Below, piece after piece: positions 24,441 through 35,153 of a stretch of 64,000 nt of DNA. The stretch lies in contig OY755045.1 of the NCBI GenBank assembly GCA_963576565.1, positions 4,913,477 to 4,977,476 of the forward strand, read 5' to 3'. The stretch is from Aspidapion aeneum. Taxonomy: Eukaryota; Arthropoda; Insecta; Coleoptera; Brentidae. Both the position numbers and the translations under genes were made by a program. Under the pieces are notes generated by a model. That model saw only the letters and a list, made by a program, of their open reading frames with translations. It was not told where the DNA came from and made no database searches. The stretch's first letter is position 1; each line of letters starts with the position of its first letter.

Positions 24441-24574
24441 CATGCGTGTTGTAATGAAAACCCGGCATAAAGTGAAATTCTCAGATCGCTATCTTTATTA
24501 ATTAACTCAAAATTTAAGAAAACATTCGTTTTTCCTTCACAGTAAAATAGGTACCTAACACCAAGGGTGTAAAA

Positions 24575-25185
24575 TTTCATGCATATTTGCTAAAACTTTA
24601 AATATACAAACATGGCCGACATTTTAATGAATTTGAGGTGACCGAGTACAAAGAGACGCTATAATTTGTCGTCCAAAAAAGAGTTCTTACCATAAAAATC
24701 ATGGCACAAAAATGTTCTCTGTGGAATCTTTGAACCCTTTTCCATCACTTAATATAGTTTTTGTAAATATTTCAGCGAAAATTTCCCAGAAAAAACGGCA
24801 CTAAAATCCCGACACGCACAATTTTTAAAATTCCAGAAGAGTTTTCTGCCAGTCCATACAAGAAAAAATTGCAATCGTCTGTTATCACCATGGTTACGTG
24901 ATATCCTCGCGAAATCAATAAAACAAAAGCAATCTCTACTAAGTCAAATCTGACGTACAGGGATGACTTGAATCGAAGAAAATAGGGCCTGCGTGAAAAA
25001 CGAAGCCTCTGATAATAGCAGGGCCTATGTAAAATAACAGGCCGTAGTGGTGGTTTATTTTAATAGTACATTATAGTCCAAGGGATTAAAGTGCGACTTT
25101 TAATGTCGCAGCGAAAAGCTTGGCATCCTCCGGTGGGGGTACAATTCGCTAAGGGATTAAACGACACTTTAGTGCTGAGGTTAAT
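24575..25185 (+). repeat. R600 dispersed repeat, copy 1
   Basis: About 600 bp, shared with 32862-33440: ACATGGCCGACATTTT, TTTGAGGTGACCGAG, CACCATGGTTACGTGATATC, AATAGGGCCTGCG, AACAGGCCGTAGTGGT. The 3' third also recurs alone near 27040-27150. No protein is readable. Confidence 0.75.
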
Positions 25186-25310
25186 ATACGCTTTTATTTT
25201 TTTACATATTATTGTTATTATTAGCTTACAAATAAGAGCAGCGCCTATATAAGAGCAGGCCTCAGTGGTATATTATTTTAATAGTAAATCATAACAAAAG
25301 CATGTAAAAA

Positions 25311-25860
25311 TACTCTGCCAATATATGGGCCCCTAAGCTCACACTAGGTACTATAGTAATAGTTTACGTGTGAGCTAATATAACTAAAAACTGAAATATA
25401 TTTTACTCAACTCCAGACTAAATTACCTTTTGTTTGATACCACACAAGCCATGTTTTGTCTTAAACTCAAATTTTTAAAATTTACTCCCACCCTTAAAAA
25501 AAGCAAAAACTAAAATGTTATTTGTTAAACTCCGGACTCAATTACCTTTCGTTTGATATCACACACGCCATATTTTCACTTAAACTCTAATTTTTGAAAT
25601 ATACCCCCACCCTTTTTTTAAAATAAATTAAAATGTATTTTGTTTAACTCCAGACTCAATTACCTTTCGTTTGATATCACACACGCCATATTTTCACATA
25701 AACTCTAATTTTTGAAATCTACCCCCACCCTTTTATTTGGTTTGTGTTCAGAGGATTTTGTTCAATTTTAAATGGGACCGTCTCGACCCAAGACCCAGCC
25801 TAGGTACCAAATTTCATTAAAGTCGGCCAAGCGGTTTTTGAGTTTTGCGCGTTGGTCGTT

Positions 25861-25891
<31 letters not shown>

Positions 25892-25892
25892 T

Positions 25893-25961
<69 letters not shown>

Positions 25962-26126
25962 TAGACAGACAGACAGACAGACAGACAGCGCAACAAAAAA
26001 GTTTCAAAATCATCTGAAACGCAAAGATATATAAAAATTTTTGAAATCGGAGCAACTTTTTTTTTCTCGAAAAAATTAGGATCACCATAGCTCACACTAC
26101 AATAGTATAGTATATGTGTGAGCTAA
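25311..26126 (+). mobile_element. HpE element 7
   Basis: Complete, with three internal units and an ACAG tract of about 32 units (25860-25988). Confidence 0.85.
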
Positions 26127-26400
26127 AAGTACACGAAATTGATATTCCGTCTAGCCAAGAAAAACATTTCCAAACTAGTATTTGTATTGGAGAACTTGGC
26201 TTTACTTTTATCTCGATTCTTTTTACGGAATATCATTTTCGCGTACTTGGCTTGTTTTTACATAAAATGTTTTTGTTATGATTTCACTCCTTTTTTAAAG
26301 GATTTGGATAATATTTAAGTTTTGAAGTAGTAAAATATTCGGAATAATGTTGAAAACTTTTGCAATGCTTTATTTAAAATTTTGAGGTTTTTTATTTTTC

Positions 26401-26812
26401 TTTTTATTTTTTTTCCATGGTTTTATCGTAGTTCCTATCAGCCTTCTAAAGCTCAGCTCTCTAGCGTTTCTGGAAGTGGGCAATGTTACATTTACATAAC
26501 TTTACATTTATAGGGGAGGGAAGTAAATTAAAATGTTGACGTTTTTAATTTTTTTCCTATAGTTTTATTATAGTTCCTATCAAGCAAAGCTCCGCTCTCT
26601 AGCGTTTCTGGAAGTGGGCAATGTTACATTTACATAACTTTACATTTATAGGGGAGGGAAGTAAATTAAAATGTTGATGTTTTTAATTTTTTTCCTATAG
26701 TTTTATTATAGTTCCTATCAGTCTTCCAAAGCTCCGCTCTCTAGCGTTTCTGGAAGTGGGCAATGTTACTTTTACACTTTTACATAACTTTACATGTATA
26801 ATGTTTGGTAAT
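26401..26812 (+). repeat. Tandem repeat of about 140 bp, nearly three units
   Basis: GTTCCTATCA starts at 26431, 26573 and 26711, each followed by CTCTCTAGCGTTTCTGGAAG and GGGCAATGTTAC. Units are nearly identical, so it is a recent local duplication. Confidence 0.9.
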
Positions 26813-27216
26813 AATTTCTATCAGTCTGCCAAATTTCAGCTTTGTAGCATGTCTGGAAGTAAAGTAGAATTTTTATGATCTAAACATGAATGAGTGAGTG
26901 AGTGGCAATTTCGAGGTTTTTTGAAAGTTTGAGTTTCGTAGCTCATTCTGAAGTAGATAGGTCAGATATGGACTGAAATGTTTCAAGAAAAGATGGTACA
27001 GCAATGTTGCGAACTTGGCGAAGCACTGCCGTGCCCTCAGATTATAAACGTAGGGACTAAAATGCCACTTTAAATCTTACTGTGAAAAGCTTGTAACCCG
27101 ACAGAGCGGAGGGAGGGCTACGATTCCCTAAGGAATGAAAAGACATTTTAAATAAAAAAAAAATAAAAAAAATAAAACAAAAGAATAATACTTAAACTCC
27201 TTAATGGTACTCTACA
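26813..27216. other. Spacer with partial R600 repeat
   Basis: 27040-27150 matches the 3' part of R600 (AGCTTGTAACCCGACAGAGC and GGAGGGAGGGCTACGATTC). The rest shows no gene. Confidence 0.5.
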
Positions 27217-27563
27217 CAGTGAGCCTGAATGAAGTATAGGTTATATAAAAATGGTTCCAAAAACTAATTCTCCTCTTCTCGAAATTCTTTAAATTTTTTG
27301 CCATTTTTCTAGTTAGTCTAAGCGCTGGCTCCTGTCAGTTTGACTGCTGGGCTTGGCTAAGCACCCATAGGAGTATAAAAAAAAGTTTGGTCACGTGGTC
27401 GAATTCATGATCGTTTAGCCGCCATCTTTGAAAATGGCCGCCAAATTGATAGATTTTTTTGTTTAGGCGTATCTCCCTACCCGGTGATCCGATTTTGATT
27501 GTTTCAATCCTTTTTTAAAGACAGACAAATTTTGTCATTACACATTTTTTGATAAATCAAGTA

Positions 27564-28457
27564 GTATTTCCGCTCTCAAAAGAATTAAAATAATACCCAT
27601 GCTCATTTTATTGTAGCTACAATATTATTGAGATTTGTTTTTTTTTGTTACATAGAAGGCTTTAAACCTTTCACAGAAGAGGATATTGACTTTATGTTTT
27701 TAAAGTTTGATGGATGGTACCCCTAAAGACTGCCTTAAAGAGGGTGGTTTCAAAAACTGTTTACAAGATTATATAGAAGAAGTGAAAGCGAAAGAAACGT
27801 TAAGAACAATTTTTATAGTACTTTTGATTTCGAATCTTTTGATGTATTACTTAACATCCAAGCTTTGATAGTAAGCTGTAGAAACCAGCTAAAATATACA
27901 ATTTTGTAAAAATTCCATGTTTTTACTTCAAAATCAATTTTATTCTTAAAAATTGTAAGGGATATGACAATTCGTGTAATAACATTTTTTATATTTTATA
28001 TTGCCTATAAAAATCTTATTACAAGAATTGTCATATCTCTTACAATTTTTAAGAAAAAACTCGATTTTAGAGCGAAAACATGAAATTTTTGCAAAATTGT
28101 ATATTTCAGCTGGCTTCTACAGCTAACTATCAAAGCTAGAATGCTAAGTGATACATCAGAAGAAGCGGAATTAAAAGTGCTATAAAAAATTATTCTTAAC
28201 GTTTTTTCGCTGGGATGCATCATTTCGCTGCAAATTCACTTTTTCTAGAATGTGAACAGTTTTAGAAACCACCTTCTTTAAGGCTGTCTTTAGGGGTACC
28301 ATTCATCGAACTTTAAAAACATAAATAAAGTTAATATCCCCTTCTGTGAAAGGTTTCAGGCCTTCTATGTAAGAAAAAAAAACAAATGTCAATAATATTG
28401 TAGTTACAATAAAATGAGCATGTGTAATTATTTGAATTCTTTTGCGAGCGGAAATAC
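27564..28457. mobile_element. Nested 894-bp palindromic element (TA target)
   Basis: Begins GTATTTCCGCTC and ends GAGCGGAAATAC, flanked by TA (27562-27563 and 28458-28459). Arms of about 430 bp pair almost throughout (GGTACCCCTAAAGAC with GTCTTTAGGGGTACC; TTACAATTTTTAAG with CTTAAAAATTGTAA), leaving a loop of about 40 bp near 27985-28020. It interrupts the left arm of the giant foldback. Confidence 0.85.
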
Positions 28458-30549
28458 TAATAATCTTGGTATACCGGGGGGGCCAAAAAAAATCGGACAA
28501 TTTTTTTTTCTTTTAACTTTTGAACTATACAATCGATTTTAATGGGACAAACTGCATTTGGCAGATAATTAATCAGAGTTTTGACTGAATGTATTTTTTT
28601 GTCCACCATCTCAAAATCCAAGATGGCGGACGAAATTAAAATGTATCCTTCAAAGACGCTCGTTTATTCTCGTGTTGCGAACATGTCTTAATTATTTCTT
28701 TAAATGAGTAAAAAAGCTGCATTCTTGCCACGCACAACAAGGTACGAATTAGCAAAATCGGTCCAGTGGTTCAAAAAAAATATTTTCGTTTCAACCATTA
28801 TTTTGCATATTATACGATTGCCTTGCCAATCATGTCTGCATTTATTTCCCTATAAATTCATTACTACTGAACCGATTTTAATAAAATAAAAAACATCCTA
28901 GTGAGAATTGACTACTTTTTAAAGATCATAATCAAGGTTTATCGCCATCTTAAAATTTAAGATGGCGGACAGAATCATACTTGATTCTTCAAAATGGCGT
29001 GTTTAGTTTTAGTTTCCGCAAATGTTTTAGTTTTTTTTTTAATTTATAGAAAAGCACTACTTTTTCCCTACACAACGAGGTGCACATTAGTAAAATCGCT
29101 GTGGTGGTTCTCAAAAAATCTATTTTTGTTTCAGCCATTGTTTTACAGATTATACAATTGCATTGCCAATCCTGTCTGCATTAATTTCCTTATAAGTTCG
29201 TTATTACTAAACCCGTTTTAGTGAAATAAAAAAAAATCATGTTGAGAATTGATTGCTCTTTAAAGATTATAATCGAAATTTGCCGCCATCTTAGAATTTA
29301 AGATGTCGGGCAGAATCCTACTTGATTCTTCAAAATGGCGTGGTTATTCTTATTTTCCGAACATGTTTTAGTTTTTTTTAATTTATAGAAAAAACATTAC
29401 TTTTCTCCCGCATATAGAGATAAAAATTAATTAAGTGCTTTTCTGTTAATTTAAAAAAAAACTAAAATATTTTTGTGCCTCTTGGAAGGGTCAAGTATGA
29501 TTATTTCCGACATCCTAACTTCTAAGATGGCGGCAATTTTCGATTATAAACTTTAAAGAACAATCAATTCTCACCACGTTTTTTGTATTTCACTAAGATC
29601 GGTTCAGTAATCATGAGTTTATATGAAATGAATGCAGACAGGATTGGCAATGCAATCGTATAATCTGTAAAACAATGGCTGAAACAAAAAAAGGATTTTT
29701 TGAGAACCACCAAACCGATTTTACTAATTTATACCTTGTTGTGCAGGGGAAAAGCAGTGCTTTTCTATAAATTAAAAAAAAAGGCTAAAACATTTTAAAT
29801 GGGTAGGAAAATAAGCCTAAACACGCCATTTTGAAGAATCAATTATGAAGGGTAAAAAATTTTGATCATGATCTTTAAAAAGCAATTAATTCTTTTTATT
29901 TAATCAAAATCGGTTCAGTAGTAATGAATTTATAAGGCAATAAATGCAGACATGATTGGCAAGGCAATCGTATAACATTCAAAACAATGGTTAAAACAAA
30001 AATATTTTTTTTGGAACCACCGAACCGATTTTGCTGATTTACACCTTGTTATGCGTGGCAAGCATGCTGCTTTTTTAGTGATTTAAAAAGATTATTAAAA
30101 CATCTTTGCAACACAAGAATAAACGAGCATCTTTGAAGGGTACAATTTTATTTCGTCCGCCATCTTGGATTTTGAAATCGAAGACAAAAACATTTATTTA
30201 TTTAAAACTCTGATTAATCCTCTGCCAAGTACAGTTTGTCCCATTAAAATCGATGGTACAGTTCAAAAGCTATAAGATTTTGGCCCACCCGGTATATCAA
30301 AAATTACTTAATTTATCAAAAAATGTGTAATAACCAAATTTATTTGCCTTTAAAAAAGGAGTAAATCAAGCTTTAAAAAATTAAAATCGGATCATTGCGT
30401 AGGAAGATACGCTTAAACAAAAAAAAATCTATCAATTTGGCGGACATTTTCAAAGACCACGTGACCAAACGTTTTTTATACTCCTATGGGTGCTTAATAA
30501 AGCCTTGCAGTCAAACTGAGCGCACATACTAGGTCACATGTGGCAGGAG

Positions 30550-30990
30550 CGAGGGGTCATCAGCTTTCAACAGTACTGTACAAATTTCACAACAGTACCC
30601 GACAGTACCACGACAGGACCCAACAGTACTCGACAGTACACGACAGGACCCAACAGTACTCGACAGTACACGACAGTACCCAACAGTACTCGACAGTACA
30701 CGACAGGACCCAACAGTACTCGACAGGACCCAACAGTACTCGACAGTACACGACAGTACTCAACAGTACTCGACAGGACCCAACAGTACTCGACAGTACA
30801 CGACAGGACCCAACAGTACACGACAGGACCCAACAGTACACGACAGTACTCGACAGGACCCAACAGTACTCGACAGTACACGACAGTACTCGACAGGACC
30901 CAACAGTACTCGACAGTACACGACAGTACCCAACAGTAATCAAGTCCTGTTGGACGCTGTACAAAATTTTAGGGTGCCGATGACCCCTCG
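30550..30990. mobile_element. Minisatellite-bearing MITE, copy 1 (8-bp target duplication)
   Basis: Ends CGAGGGGTCATCAGC and GCCGATGACCCCTCG are inverted, and GGCAGGAG flanks both sides (30542-30549 and 30991-30998). The body is a 10-bp minisatellite. The 34176-34430 element is the same family. Confidence 0.85.
30590..30945. repeat. 10-bp minisatellite ACAGTACTCG/ACAGTACACG/ACAGGACCCA
   Basis: About 35 ten-base units in mixed order. A 10-bp period rotates reading frame every unit, so several frames are open on both strands; the STRQYTT- and VEYCRVL-rich peptides are artefacts. Confidence 0.95.
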
Positions 30991-31228
30991 GGCAGGAGCC
31001 ATCATCTATACTAACTAGAAAAATGACAAAAAATTGATAAATTTTCGAGAAGACGATCAGCTAGAATTTATACCAATAGCTCTGAAGTCAGAAAAGAGTC
31101 CATATTCAAAATGTGCAATCAGTTTTTTAACCATTACCTATACTTCATTCAGGCACATTGTCTAATTTTACGTTCTTATTTCTTCATGTGGTTTTAAGAT
31201 GTCAACCCCTATGACTAATAGATAGGAT

Positions 31229-31253
31229 CACGGAACTGTAACACAGTTCCGTG
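31229..31253. repeat. 25-bp perfect hairpin flanked by an 8-bp direct repeat
   Basis: CACGGAACTGT, a three-base loop, then ACAGTTCCGTG, flanked exactly by GATAGGAT (31221-31228 and 31254-31261). It looks like an extreme internally deleted TIR element. Confidence 0.8.
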
Positions 31254-31327
31254 GATAGGATCCAAACTAAAAGTGATAGATGAAATACAATTTGACAGTT
31301 AAGTACTTTATTAAAAAAATCAATAAA

Positions 31328-32379
<1,052 letters not shown>

Positions 32380-32531
32380 AATGTTCATAAATAAAAACTT
32401 ATAGGCCCCCTCCCAAATTACTTGCCTACTTTTTCTAAACCCCACATAGCTTAAAAATTGTTTGCTATATACGCGTGTTTGATCTATATTAAGTATCAAG
32501 AGGCGGTTTCTACGTTTAGTCATCTCACAAG

Positions 32532-32743
32532 CAGTGGAGGATCCAGGGAAAGCAGGCAGAGGGGCCCGGGCACCCCCCCCCACCCAGATATATAACTTAT
32601 GTTTTAGTTTAGCATCTCCTTAAATCTCCTTTACAGATTAAATATCACACCTCAGATCCATAAAAACCGCATGTAATAAAAAATATTTTCAAGTTAACTG
32701 CCACATTGACCCCTCCCCCCTGGAAATCCTGGATCCGCCACTG
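32532..32743. mobile_element. hAT-like MITE with 8-bp target duplication
   Basis: CAGTGGAGGATCCAGG at the left and CCTGGATCCGCCACTG at the right are inverted. CTCACAAG flanks both sides (32524-32531, 32744-32751). 212 bp, C/G-run-rich, non-coding. Confidence 0.9.
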
Positions 32744-32861
32744 CTCACAAGTGGGGGACAGTTTTTTTATCCCCCCTAAAAATACCTGGAACCTTGCAAA
32801 AACACCGAATCTGTAACAACAAACAAAATTTAATGCAATTTTATTTTTACTTTTTAAAGTA

Positions 32862-33440
32862 GAACTTTAAATATGAAAACATGGCCGACATTTTCAGGAA
32901 TTTGAGGTGACCGAGGAGAGACGCTATAATTTGTCATCTAAAAAAGATCTCTTACCATAAAAATCCAAGCACAAAATTTTGTCTGTAGAATCTTTGATCC
33001 CTTTTTCATCACATAAACTATGTTTGCAAAAAAATTCTAGAAAAAACGCCACTAAAATTTCAACACGCACAATTTTTAAAATTCCAGAAAAGTTTTCTTT
33101 CAGTTCATACAAGAAAAAGTTGCAATAGTCTCTTATCACCATGGTTACGTGATATCAGGGCGAAATCAATAAAACAAAAGCAATTTCGACTGAGTCAAAT
33201 CTGACAGCCACGGCTAACTTGAACGAGAGAAAATAGGGCCTGCGAGAAAACGAAGCCTCATATAAAAGCAGGGCCTATGTAAAATAACAGGCCGTAGTGG
33301 TATATTATTTTAAAAGTAAATTATGAACCTAGGGACTAAAGTGCGAATTTAAATCTCTCAACGTAAAGCTTGAATCCCGACCGGGCGGAGGGAGGGCTAT
33401 AATTCGCTAAAGAATGAAAAGACACTTTAATAAACAAAAA
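32862..33440 (+). repeat. R600 dispersed repeat, copy 2
   Basis: Colinear with 24575-25185, with scattered substitutions and small indels. Confidence 0.75.
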
Positions 33441-34175
33441 AATAATAACAAAAATAATAAAAAGACCACGATAGTATTTTTGTTACCCAACTGCAGCACG
33501 GCGAAAGGAAGGGTAATGTTTTTCGATTGTTGTATGTATGTAAGTAAATATGTTTGTGTCACAAACGGCTGAACCGATTTTGACAAACAAGGTGTTATTG
33601 AATTGCTACTGATCCCGAAGGTGCTATAGGCTATATTTTTTTAAACGGGAATCAACATGGCAGTCTTCAGACGTCATTTTGTCACATGATGTAGGCTTTA
33701 AGGTATACAAATTATTTAAATTTCAGGCGATTTTATTGAAATTCCTTTGATTACCCATTGGAAATGTCCTCTAATTTGCTGTAGTTACTTTGTAGTCCTC
33801 CCTGCTCCCACCCATCTCCCCTCCTGTCATTCCCCCCACCCTATTAAGATTCGAAAAAAACGTCATTTAGCGAGTTTTAGGGTAGGGAATCCCATAAGAC
33901 CAAAATAACCAAACTTTAAAAATTCATATTTCACAAACTATACAGTTTATCAACAAAAGCACCGAGTTGCAGTATAGTGGGGCCATATATTATTAGTTTA
34001 TGGTGGGGCCATGGAGATGCGAACAAACCACACCCTGAGTTAGGATTCGAAAAACGTCATTTAGCGAATTAAGCTGATGACTCCTCGCCTATATCAGTAC
34101 CCGACTTTAGAAGCACGACAAAAAATTTGAGAGCATATCCAAGAAGAAACTGAGCTACCATCAGAGCCCAAAACA
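33441..34175. other. Spacer with a degenerate repeat
   Basis: Contains CGGCTGAACCGATTTTGAC (33566-33584), the reverse complement of the core motif seen in HpE. GATTCGAAAAA...CGTCATTTAGCGA occurs twice (33848 and 34046), and CTGATGACTCCTCG at 34075 resembles a lone end of the minisatellite MITE family. No gene. Confidence 0.45.
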
Positions 34176-34430
34176 CGAGGGGTGATCAGCTGAACCAAAT
34201 TTGTACACTATCCTACAGGTCTTTAATAAACTTTTGGTCCTGTATCCTGTATAGTCCTGTACAAGTCCTGCCTGTGGGGTCCTGTATAGTCCTGTGGAAG
34301 CAGCGGTGTAGCGTGCCTTAATGGGGGGGGGGGTCGGTCAAAGGCTGAAGCAACTGTGCGATCTTGTATAGTTCTGTGGAGTCCTGTACAAAAATTTGTT
34401 GACCTACTGTGGGCAGCTGATCACTCCTCG
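34176..34430. mobile_element. Minisatellite-bearing MITE, copy 2 (8-bp target duplication)
   Basis: Ends CGAGGGGTGATCAGCTG and CAGCTGATCACTCCTCG; flanks CCAAAACA (34168-34175, 34431-34438). The body has GTCCTGTATA/GTCCTGTACA ten-base units, fewer and less ordered than in copy 1, plus a G-run near 34323. Confidence 0.85.
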
Positions 34431-34438
34431 CCAAAACA

Positions 34439-35070
34439 TGATGGCACACAGAACTCCATGATTGTGTATGGAGGCGAATTGTCAACCTAAAGCTGGGTTT
34501 AAACATTCATAGATTTAGTGACGCCAATAGAACTTGACGTGCTTCTATATTAGATTTGCATGTGTAGGTATATATCGCTTTCATATTTGCATGCATGAAT
34601 TATGGATCAAAAAATCTGCAGTGTTCTAAAATTACTTGTGCCAGCAAATCCATGCATGCTCAGCTTATCTCCAATTTGCAAATTACTTTAATACTTACCT
34701 ATTTTTTTGATTTTTCTCCAACAGGAATTTTAAAGTTGTTTTAACAAAAACCGACCGGCACAAAACACCATAAACAGACAAGAAAACAAAACCATCACAG
34801 AACGCCAAGGAAACCATTTTAAAATTAAGGTCACTCAGCGTAGACCAAACGCTCTACATTTGCCGATTGTAGCGGCGCGGTGCGGCGATTAAAAATAACT
34901 GACCTCGTTGATAAACGGCAACCAACCAAAGCTTAGCTAATGGGTCAGCCCACTTTACGTCAAATCTTTCAAAACAACTGTAAAGTTTTCGGAAAAAACT
35001 CAAAATTTCGGTCTTTTTCTTCATTAAAAATATAAAAAAATTGAAGGAGTAAAAGAAAAGTGGTGTTGCT
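34439..35070 (+). promoter_or_regulatory. Region upstream of Abp1 (5' UTR and promoter presumed)
   Basis: No repeat family is recognised here. Slightly higher GC near 34740-34930 (GCGGCGCGGTGCGGCG) may mark the transcription start or 5' UTR. No convincing TATA box or initiator can be fixed by eye. Confidence 0.35.
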
Positions 35071-35153
35071 ATGACGATAGACCTGAGCAGACACAATGGG
35101 GCACTTAGGGATGCTTGGAGAGACGTTTTATCAGAGAAAACTGCCACAAATTG
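35071..35153 (+). CDS. Abp1: Abp1 exon 1
   Basis: Encodes [20 protein letters not shown] and onward, the first helix of the ADF-H domain. The donor is GTAAGA; the final tryptophan codon is split TG|G. Confidence 0.93.

Larger units (their letters stand above)
27217..31160. mobile_element. Giant foldback element (about 3.9 kb imperfect palindrome)
   Basis: Outer ends CAGTGAGCCTGAATGAAGTA (27217) and TACTTCATTCAGGCACATTG (ending 31160) are inverted. Homology continues inward: CATTTTTCTAGTTAGT, CAGTTTGACTGC, AAGCACCCATAGGAGTATA, TTTGGTCACGTGG, CACATTTTTTGATAAAT, ACCGGG/CCCGGT, then blocks with AAGATGGCGG and CCGCCATCTT around a centre near 29400. Two insertions disturb it: 27564-28457 in the left arm and 30550-30990 in the right arm. 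No transposase frame is present; the 61- to 75-codon frames in the arms are not supported. Confidence 0.8.

Noticed and set aside
30538..30983. Overlapping 104- to 147-codon frames on both strands
   Set aside because: Produced by the 10-bp minisatellite; no protein-like composition beyond the repeat.
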